Of a stretch of DNA of 20,394 nt, positions 15,423-20,394 are shown piece by piece. The translations under genes were made by a program, and so were the position numbers. The notes beneath the pieces are model-generated. The model ran no database searches, had not been told where the DNA came from, and was given only the letters and a program-made list of their open reading frames with translations. Source of the DNA: CAADGY01 sp900696665 (GTDB lineage Bacteria > Acidobacteriota > Terriglobia > Bryobacterales > Bryobacteraceae); assembly GCA_035063885.1 (NCBI GenBank), contig JAPSFM010000094.1:1-20394 (forward strand), read 5' to 3'. Numbering within the stretch: the first letter of the stretch is position 1; each line of letters begins with the position of its first letter.

Positions 15423-15907
15423 CCGGCCTCGGCTCCGATGCGGGATAGCGTTGCCGGCGCCGGCGGGCGTTCTTTATCCAGGTTCATCAAGGCTTCTGCA
15501 ATGCGGGTCACCACGCGCTCTTCGTCCGCCTTCTTCGAACTGTCTTTCGGCAGGACCGAAAGCTGAAGATGCAACAACTCATGGACAATCGTCATTTCGA
15601 TATCGCGGGGTATTTTCGCCAGAGGCAGATCGTAATCGACGGGATCGAGCACGCGGATGGTGGCCGTCCGGGCTGTACTGTTCCAGCGCAGGTTTCCGAG
15701 TGTGTCGGGCTTCAGCTCCCAACTTCGGACGATCCGGAGTTCAACCTTCCAATCTTCCAGGCTGAGCCGCTTCTGCCAGACGCGAAGCCACTCTTCAGCC
15801 TGTAATTGACTCACCAGAGCAACGGAATCGTCAATTCTCTCCCCGGAGGGGGAAGCTCCGAAGGCTGTCACCGCTGCAGCCAGAAAAATAGCCGGCCAGA
15901 ATTGCAT
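15416..15907 (-). CDS. Secreted minimal zinc metalloprotease (HELLH)
   Basis: A 163-residue protein from ATG 15907 with a signal peptide (MQFWPAIFLAAAVTAFGA, cleavage near residue 18). The zinc motif VHELLHLQ supplies two His ligands and the catalytic Glu; EERVVTRIAEALM about 20 residues later offers the third ligand Glu on a helix, as in minimal gluzincin proteases. The N-terminal half (EEWLRVWQKRLSLEDWKVEL) is a small alpha/beta cap. The length is very short for a protease, but gluzincin cores of about 110 residues are known. The upstream region is AT-rich with no good ribosome binding site near the ATG (GAGGT is about 18 bases away). The stop overlaps the convergent 75-aa gene by 7 bases. 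The substrate is unknown. Confidence 0.85.
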   Translation of the reverse strand: MQFWPAIFLAAAVTAFGASPSGERIDDSVALVSQLQAEEWLRVWQKRLSLEDWKVELRIVRSWELKPDTLGNLRWNSTARTATIRVLDPVDYDLPLAKIPRDIEMTIVHELLHLQLSVLPKDSSKKADEERVVTRIAEALMNLDKERPPAPATLSRIGAEAGQ

Positions 15908-16020
15908 TTTAAAAATATAATCTTACCTCAAATGCCCGGATTAAAACACAGTAAGTGCCAGGTACTTCGAGGGGAAAGTCAACCCCATTTGGGGGGAGGA
16001 GGAGTCACTGATTTGAGAGA

Positions 16021-17685
16021 TTGCCGAGGAGTAGTCCACTACTTTCCCTGGTGGAAATCCGTCTGGAAGACTATCTGAGATTCCTCGACAATTTCACGGC
16101 GTTTTGTGTCGTGCCGCTGGTTGTCTGGATTTTCGTTAGCGGGCTCGACGATCTGTTGATTGCTCTTGCTTTTCTTTACTCCTGGCTGCGCAAACTGCGC
16201 CCGCCGGTGACGGATTCTCAACTTCGGTCCGAACCCGAGAAGAGGATTGCCATTCTGGTTGCGCTCTGGCAGGAGCACGAAGTGATAGGCAGCATGATCC
16301 GGCACAACGCCGCCTCCCTCGAATATTCCAATTACGACTTCTTTCTCTGCACCTATCCGAACGACGAAGAAACCGTGGCCGCCGTGGCGGAACTAGAGGA
16401 CAGTTTCCCGAATGTCCATCTGGCAATCTGCCCGCACGACGGGCCGACGTCGAAATCGGACTGTCTGAACTGGGTCTATCAGAATCTGCTCCTCTTTGAG
16501 CAGCAGAGGCAAGTACGCTTCGAAATTCTCGTCATTCACGACGCCGAAGATGTCATCCACCCCGCCGCTCTGAAGTTGATAAATTATTACTCCCGCGAAT
16601 GGGAGATGATTCAGGTGCCGGTGCTGCCGTTGAGGACCTCTCTATTCGACTTGACCCACGGTGTGTACTGCGACGAATTCGCCGAATACCAGATCAAAGA
16701 CATTCCGGCCCGCCAGACCCTGGGGGGATTTATACCGTCGAACGGTGTGGGCGCGGGGTTCCGCCGCGACACAATCGAAAAGCTCGCATCGTGTTCGAGC
16801 AACCGGGTCTTCGAACCCGAATGCTTGACTGAAGACTATGAGATCGGGCTCAGGCTCCATGAACTCGGCTGCCGTCAATTATTCGTTCCGGTTCAATTCC
16901 AGGGACCGGAGCCGATGGCCACCAGAGAATTCTTCCCGCGTACATTCCGCTCCGCCTTACAGCAGCGCACCCGCTGGATTACTGGAATCGCGCTACAAAG
17001 CTGGGAGCGCCATGGGTGGCGGGGCGGGGTCCGTCGCGCCTTCTGGTTCTGGCGGGATCGCAAAGGTGTCGTGGGGAATCCCCTCAGTGCATTTGCCAAC
17101 CTGTTGTTGTTGTATGTGCTTCTAACCTGGGCCGCGGGACACACCCCCGCAGTTCTCAGGTCCGAGGCAATACCACCTTTCGCAATGCTGCTGCTGCCGT
17201 GCACGTTGTTTTTCCAGATATTCCAACTGGTGTTCCGTACCGTGTGCGCGACGCGAATCTATGGACCCGCCTTCGCGGCTGGTGTCCTGGTTCGTAGCAC
17301 ATGGGCCAACGTCATCAACTCCATTGCAACCGTTCTGGCTCTCCACCGCTACATGCGTGCGAAATGGAGACGCGAGCCTCTTCGGTGGCTCAAAACCGAG
17401 CACACCTATCCTTCCCTGGCATCGCTTACACAGGCGCTGGCAGGCTTTATGCCGATCGATATCGACGAGGTTCCGGCCGGAGTACTGCGGGCTCTGCCCG
17501 CACACCTGGTCGAAAAATGGCACATACTCCCCTTTAAGGTCGCCGCCGGATCCTTGCATCTCGCCGGCCCCCATCCGCCGCCGGAAGGCTTTCAGGCCGA
17601 CATCAGGCGGTTCACGAACCTGCGTATCCGGTTCCATCTTGTTGATGAGTTCGACTTCGAGGAATTGAAGCAACGCCTGGGGTAA
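16021..17685 (+). CDS. NfrB-like membrane glycosyltransferase (GT2) with C-terminal MshEN-like region
   Basis: Read from TTG 16021 (554 residues). GTG 16051 (starting VEIRLEDYLRFLDNF) is an equally likely start, since residues 1-10 look non-coding and no well-spaced ribosome binding site is seen for either. An N-terminal hydrophobic stretch (about 25-56) precedes a family-2 glycosyltransferase domain (about 73-330) with HDAED (173-177) as the DxD-like metal site, TED (270-272) as the base, and QQRTRW (314-319) as the QxxRW motif. Several membrane spans follow at about 355-440. The end (about 485-554: LPAHLVEKWHILPFKVAAGSL) resembles the type II secretion GspE/MshE N-terminal fold, the arrangement of NfrB, whose MshEN domain senses cyclic di-GMP. 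The usual nucleotide-binding first half is not clearly present here. Polymerises or transfers a surface sugar at the inner membrane; substrate unknown. Confidence 0.88.
   Translation: MPRSSPLLSLVEIRLEDYLRFLDNFTAFCVVPLVVWIFVSGLDDLLIALAFLYSWLRKLRPPVTDSQLRSEPEKRIAILVALWQEHEVIGSMIRHNAASLEYSNYDFFLCTYPNDEETVAAVAELEDSFPNVHLAICPHDGPTSKSDCLNWVYQNLLLFEQQRQVRFEILVIHDAEDVIHPAALKLINYYSREWEMIQVPVLPLRTSLFDLTHGVYCDEFAEYQIKDIPARQTLGGFIPSNGVGAGFRRDTIEKLASCSSNRVFEPECLTEDYEIGLRLHELGCRQLFVPVQFQGPEPMATREFFPRTFRSALQQRTRWITGIALQSWERHGWRGGVRRAFWFWRDRKGVVGNPLSAFANLLLLYVLLTWAAGHTPAVLRSEAIPPFAMLLLPCTLFFQIFQLVFRTVCATRIYGPAFAAGVLVRSTWANVINSIATVLALHRYMRAKWRREPLRWLKTEHTYPSLASLTQALAGFMPIDIDEVPAGVLRALPAHLVEKWHILPFKVAAGSLHLAGPHPPPEGFQADIRRFTNLRIRFHLVDEFDFEELKQRLG
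16030..16043. repeat. Short perfect inverted repeat near the glycosyltransferase start
   Basis: AGTAGT-CC-ACTACT is a perfect 6-bp inverted repeat with a 2-base centre. It lies inside the longest reading of the glycosyltransferase but upstream of the alternative GTG start at 16051, where it would be in the leader and could act as an operator. Confidence 0.3.
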
Positions 17686-17702
17686 ACTGACGAGAACACA
17701 CT

Positions 17703-18731
17703 ATGAAGGCCGTTCGCATCCACCAACACGGCGGGCCGGAAGTTCTCATTCAGGAAGACATCCCGGAGCCACAGATCCGGCCCGATGAAATTCTGTTGCG
17801 GGTACGTGCGGTTTCGCTGAATCATCTCGACCTGTTTGTGCGCGCCGGCATTCCCGGACAGAAGTTCGCGATGCCGCATATTTTAGGCAGCGACATCGCC
17901 GGTGAAGTGCTGGAGACCGGCGCGCTCACCGGCAGAATCAAGCCTGGCCAGCGCGTCCTGCTCTCACCGGGGCTGAGTTGCCGCCAGTGCGAGCGATGTG
18001 TTTCGGGCAGCGACAATCGCTGCGCGCGGTACACGCTTTTGGGTTCTGGTATTCCGGGTGGATACCGGGAACTTATGGCCGTGCCGGAGTACGCCGCCAT
18101 ACCCATCCCGGACGATCTCAGCTTTGAGGACGCGGCGGCGGTCCCGCTGGTTTTTCTAACGGCGTGGCATATGTTGTTCAGCCGCGCACGCCTGGAGGCC
18201 GGGGAAGACGTCCTGGTTCTGGCTGCATCCAGCGGCGTGGGGTCGGCTGCGGTTCAGATCGCCAAGCTCTTCCACTGCCGGGTGATCGCAACCGCCGGAA
18301 GCGATGACAAAAGGGCAAAGGCTGCTGAACTCGGCGCGGATCTGACGATTGACCACTACCGCCAGGACATCTCCGCCGAAGTGAAAAAGTTCACAAACAG
18401 GCGCGGAGTCGACGTAGTATTCGAACATGTGGGCGAGGCAACCTGGCCCAAGAGCATGGAAAGCCTGGCCGCCGGAGGCCGCCTCGTGACGTGTGGGGCC
18501 ACCACGGGCTTCGATGCGAAGATTGATCTGCGGTATCTCTTTTTCAAACAACAGAGCGTGCTTGGTTCGTTCATGGGCCCCCTCGGCGACCTGCATCGAG
18601 TGCTGCGATTCGTTTTCCGGAAACAATTAAGACCCGTTGTCGACAAGGTGCTTCCTCTGTCGGCTGTTCGTGAAGCGCATGAACGGTTGGAAAACAAGGA
18701 GCAGTTCGGCAAAATCGTCCTTGTGCCCTGA
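17703..18731 (+). CDS. Zinc-type MDR family alcohol dehydrogenase / quinone oxidoreductase
   Basis: A 342-residue cytoplasmic NAD(P)H-dependent medium-chain dehydrogenase from ATG 17703. The GroES-like domain has SLNHLDLFVRAG at 38-49 and HILGSDIAGEV at 59-69. GSD replaces the GHE of catalytic-zinc enzymes, and NHLD replaces the Cys-containing motif, so the catalytic zinc is probably absent. A structural zinc lobe is intact (Cys93, Cys96, Cys99, Cys107 in CRQCERCVSGSDNRC). The nucleotide-binding motif AASSGVGSAAVQIAK lies at 174-188, and FEHVGEATWPKSMESLAAGG is the usual downstream segment. This mix suggests quinone-reductase-like chemistry. It lies 17 bp after the glycosyltransferase and may be co-transcribed, though a functional link is not obvious. 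Confidence 0.92.
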   Translation: MKAVRIHQHGGPEVLIQEDIPEPQIRPDEILLRVRAVSLNHLDLFVRAGIPGQKFAMPHILGSDIAGEVLETGALTGRIKPGQRVLLSPGLSCRQCERCVSGSDNRCARYTLLGSGIPGGYRELMAVPEYAAIPIPDDLSFEDAAAVPLVFLTAWHMLFSRARLEAGEDVLVLAASSGVGSAAVQIAKLFHCRVIATAGSDDKRAKAAELGADLTIDHYRQDISAEVKKFTNRRGVDVVFEHVGEATWPKSMESLAAGGRLVTCGATTGFDAKIDLRYLFFKQQSVLGSFMGPLGDLHRVLRFVFRKQLRPVVDKVLPLSAVREAHERLENKEQFGKIVLVP

Positions 18732-18770
18732 GCCGGGTTGTTGCGCGCTTTGCGCGTTCAGCGTCCCGGC
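18732..18770. terminator. Two-tier hairpin between convergent genes
   Basis: GCCGGG (18732-18737) pairs with CCCGGC (18765-18770); within it CGCGC (18744-18748) pairs with GCGCG (18752-18756) around a TTT loop. It begins directly after the dehydrogenase stop and lies 74 bp before the convergent tadZ-like stop. No T-run follows. The remainder of the gap (to 18843) holds an 11-bp direct repeat, CCGGCCCATCG, at 18766 and 18785. Confidence 0.45.
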
Positions 18771-18843
18771 CCATCGAGCGGCAGCCGGCCCATCGTTGAT
18801 TCGCTGGGCTTGCCGGAAATACACGAAGCTACGCCATCCCGCT

Positions 18844-20019
18844 TTAGCGCGCGGGAGCGATAGAGAAGTACTCTACAAACCGTTTTTTGGTCACCGTGTT
18901 GACCGGTGTTTTTCTTTCGAGGATGACATCGGCCAGTTTGCTGAATTGTTTTCCTAGTTCTGAGTTGCGTTCGATTTCGGTCGCGGAAGTGAGCGAGCGG
19001 TGGACGCGGTGGTAATCGTTCGGAAATGTCATGGTGACCGGCAAGCTCATGAGGTCTTCAACCTCTTCCTTCGAAATCAAGGATCTCTTGTGAAAGCGGT
19101 TAACAATCAGACTTACCCGGTCGCTAAGCTCGATGCTCTTGAGATAAGCCAGCTTCTCCCGTGCCAGGTGCAAGGAAGCGATCTCGGGCGTCGAGACCAG
19201 AAAAATGCGCTTCGATTGCTTCATCATTTCGACCGAATACCGTTCAAGATTGCCCGAGAGGTCCGCGCAGATCACCTGATAGTTGCGCCGTGCGTAATCG
19301 CTGAGCTTTCTTACCTGAGCCGGGTCGATGCGGATATGGGGATTCAGCCCGCCTGAATGGAGCAGATCCAGCCGCCCGCGGTGTGTGACGAGTTGCGCCC
19401 ATAACTCCTCTTCCAGGGCGTCGCAGTGTTCTACAGCGTCGAGAAGTGAATAGGGGTTCTCCAGCTTCAGCATGAACCGGATCATGCCTGAGTTCAGGTC
19501 AAAGTCCATCAGCAGGACCGACGTGCTCTGTTTTTCCGCGATGGCCATGCTGGTATTCAGTGCGATCGTGGACGTGCCGCACCCCGCCTTGGCCGGGAGA
19601 AACGAATACAGCAGATCGGAAGACCGGGTGGTGGGGGGGTGCTTTTCGAGGATTGCGCGAATTCGAGCCATCATCTGTTCGAACTCGTTCAGGTTGACCG
19701 GCAGCGTCAGGAACTCTCTCACGCCCATGCGCATGAGTTGGAGCAAAACCTGGGGATCGCCGTAACGGCCTACCGCCACCAACTGAACTCCCGGCGATGC
19801 TTTTTCGAGCAGCGAGTGAATATCGCCCGCTTCCGCGACGTGCTCCAGACTGATAAACACGACTTCCGGCCCGTAGGCGCGAACACACTGAATGAGTTCA
19901 GACTCCGTGGGCTGGCGATGAAACTTGCGTCCGATGCGAAATTGCCCCAGTTCCCGCGACAGGTTTTCGAGGTGCTCTAGCACCTCGTTATCATTCGAAA
20001 TCAAAGCGGCGCGTAACAT
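18844..20019 (-). CDS. TadZ/CpaE-like pilus-assembly ATPase
   Basis: The start is ATG 20019 (391 residues), preceded by a strong AGGAGG; the frame opens at 20070 but the extra residues precede that site. Residues 1-125 form a receiver-like domain (MLRAALISNDNEVLEHL to MGVREFLTLPVNLNEFEQMM) in which the phospho-acceptor Asp position is not obvious, as in other CpaE/TadZ proteins. Residues about 135-365 form a ParA/MinD-type ATPase: the P-loop LPAKAGCGTST (141-151) keeps the signature Lys144 but has Thr149 where the P-loop Lys is expected, a known feature of this family; VLLMDFDLNSG (168-178) is the Walker A-prime Asp region. TadZ/CpaE localises the Flp/Tad pilus secretion machine at the cell pole. 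No other tad/cpa gene is in the window. Confidence 0.88.
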   Translation of the reverse strand: MLRAALISNDNEVLEHLENLSRELGQFRIGRKFHRQPTESELIQCVRAYGPEVVFISLEHVAEAGDIHSLLEKASPGVQLVAVGRYGDPQVLLQLMRMGVREFLTLPVNLNEFEQMMARIRAILEKHPPTTRSSDLLYSFLPAKAGCGTSTIALNTSMAIAEKQSTSVLLMDFDLNSGMIRFMLKLENPYSLLDAVEHCDALEEELWAQLVTHRGRLDLLHSGGLNPHIRIDPAQVRKLSDYARRNYQVICADLSGNLERYSVEMMKQSKRIFLVSTPEIASLHLAREKLAYLKSIELSDRVSLIVNRFHKRSLISKEEVEDLMSLPVTMTFPNDYHRVHRSLTSATEIERNSELGKQFSKLADVILERKTPVNTVTKKRFVEYFSIAPAR

Positions 20020-20078
20020 CCAACCTCCTCTTCCAAGCTCCAAAGTAAGGTGGAAACAGCAACGCTTCAATTGCAGGT

Positions 20079-20099
20079 TACCCTTAGTTTGCTAGGGTA
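20079..20099. promoter_or_regulatory. Inverted repeat upstream of the tadZ-like gene
   Basis: TACCC-T-TAG (20079-20087) and CTAGGGTA (20092-20099) form an 8-bp stem with one bulged T and a TTTG loop. It lies 60 bp upstream of the tadZ-like ATG, in the 167-bp spacer to the tRNA gene. It could be an operator or leader hairpin. Confidence 0.33.
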
Positions 20100-20128
20100 G
20101 AAAACCTTAGACGAGCCAAAGGAGTGGC

Positions 20129-20140
20129 GGCTTCGAAGCC
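20129..20140. repeat. Perfect 12-bp palindrome between tadZ and tRNA-Arg
   Basis: GGCTTCGAAGCC is a perfect palindrome without spacer, 46 bp upstream of the tRNA gene and 109 bp upstream of the tadZ-like start. This is the length and symmetry of a dimeric regulator site, but no known consensus is recognised. Confidence 0.3.
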
Positions 20141-20186
20141 CGATCGAGGAGTGCCCCACATAGTAAAATCAAGTAGTCCAGACAAA

Positions 20187-20263
20187 GGGCGCGTAGCTCA
20201 GGTGGATAGAGCATCTGCCTTCTAAGCAGAGGGTCGCAGGTTCGAGTCCTGCCGCGCCTACCA
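20187..20263 (+). tRNA. tRNA-Arg (anticodon TCT)
   Basis: A 77-base cloverleaf. The acceptor arm GGGCGCG (20187-20193) pairs with CGCGCCT (a G-U pair at the first position), then discriminator A and an encoded CCA (20261-20263). The D arm is GCTC/GAGC. The anticodon stem TCTGC/GCAGA encloses the loop CTTCTAA, giving anticodon TCT for AGA codons. The variable region is GGGTC, and the T arm is GCAGG-TTCGAGT-CCTGC. All invariant positions look normal. Confidence 0.97.
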
Positions 20264-20275
20264 CTCTCAAACCTG

Positions 20276-20394
20276 TCCATTCCGGACACATAGGTAACAG
20301 ATTGTTCCTAAGACATAGGTAACACTTTGGGCCCGAAGGGGTTGTCGAGGGGCTGCAAAGTTTTCTCCTCCAGGTCGATATAACCCAGATCATA
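20276..20394 (-). mobile_element. End of an IS481-family insertion sequence
   Basis: The sequence from about 20276 to the window edge carries the 3' end of a transposase gene and its terminal region. TGTCC-ATTCC-GGACA (20276-20290) is an imperfect dyad near the presumed IS tip. ACATAGGTAACA occurs twice, at 20288-20299 and 20313-20324, a repeated motif as expected for transposase binding near an IS end. The tip is about 12 bp past the tRNA-Arg CCA. The exact boundary and the other end are not visible. Confidence 0.65.
20308..20394 (-). CDS. IS481-family transposase, C-terminal fragment (runs off the window)
   Basis: Reading leftward from the window edge, 28 codons then TAG (20308-20310) give a peptide beginning YDLGYIDLEEKTLQPLD and ending NPFGPKVLPMS. 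This is the characteristic C-terminus of many IS481-type DDE transposases (integrase core plus tail ending '..LQPLDNPFGP.VLPMS'). The catalytic domain is outside the window, so completeness cannot be judged. The stop codon lies 8 bases beyond the inner repeat ACATAGGTAACA, and the peptide overlaps the outer IS repeat region. Confidence 0.78.
   Translation of the reverse strand, partial: YDLGYIDLEEKTLQPLDNPFGPKVLPMS

Noticed and set aside
15908..16020. Cyclic-di-GMP riboswitch upstream of the NfrB-like gene
   Set aside because: The leader has CCCC-ATTT-GGGG and purine runs but none of the conserved GEMM-type riboswitch sequence.
18766..18795. Direct repeat CCGGCCCATCG, two copies 19 bp apart, as a start of an array
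   Set aside because: Only two copies, both in a convergent gap next to a hairpin; probably a local duplication, not CRISPR or an iteron set.
20107..20393. Two leftward frames over the tRNA (with GAAGLEPATLCLEGRCSIHL-like and RRGRTRTCDPLLRRQMLYPP-like peptides)
   Set aside because: These are antisense translations of tRNA-Arg, a well-known source of false protein entries; only the stretch beyond 20308 in a different frame is real transposase.

Overview
The window looks like a high-GC chromosomal segment from an Acidobacteriota bacterium, most likely of the Bryobacterales/Solibacteraceae type. The strongest clue is the C-terminal module of the sugar dehydrogenase at 1464-3281 (the 'VVNAASF..G..PGSL' type), which is typical of Solibacter-like exported proteins (TIGR03437). 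Many small Tat- or Sec-exported enzymes, frequent TTG/GTG starts and gene pairs separated by only a few bases fit that picture. The taxonomic call is inference.

Left part (1-5115). A possible small membrane protein (34-258) faces a leftward two-gene unit: an exported PQQ-type glucose/sorbosone dehydrogenase (3281 to 1464) followed by a Tat-exported Gfo/Idh/MocA oxidoreductase (1443 to 265). Directly divergent from it is a TonB-dependent outer-membrane receptor (3313-5115). Together they suggest uptake and periplasmic oxidation of a sugar-like substrate.

Middle-left (5150-10419). Three rightward genes encode an exported TPR protein with a gluzincin-like domain lacking the catalytic Glu, a second exported TPR protein, and ribonuclease III. 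After a gap with a hairpin and a possible promoter comes a tight pair: an exported ankyrin-repeat protein and an exported alpha/alpha-toroid (squalene-cyclase-like repeat) protein with a CxxCH haem-type motif. This pair is the best candidate for an undescribed system. A strong hairpin (10437-10470) separates it from convergent hypB-hypA.

Middle-right (10475-15907). hypA/hypB (Ni-metalloenzyme maturation) run leftward without hypCDEF. Divergent from hypA is a Tat-type operon of an M14 carboxypeptidase and an FAD-dependent oxidoreductase with a C-terminal beta-sandwich-like region. The hypA/M14 spacer is filled by a nested 52-nt inverted repeat that covers the M14 ribosome binding site and start. 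Then follow an apparently frameshifted zinc-ribbon-like gene, a 75-aa DUF5678-like protein with a good promoter candidate, and a secreted mini-metalloprotease (HELLH).

Right part (15908-20394). An NfrB-like membrane glycosyltransferase with a C-terminal MshEN-like region is followed 17 bp later by a zinc-type MDR dehydrogenase. A convergent hairpin region precedes a leftward TadZ/CpaE-like ATPase. A tRNA-Arg(TCT) gene follows, and immediately beyond it the end of an IS481-family insertion sequence, with the C-terminal 28 residues of its transposase running off the window. No CRISPR array, phage module or restriction system is visible.
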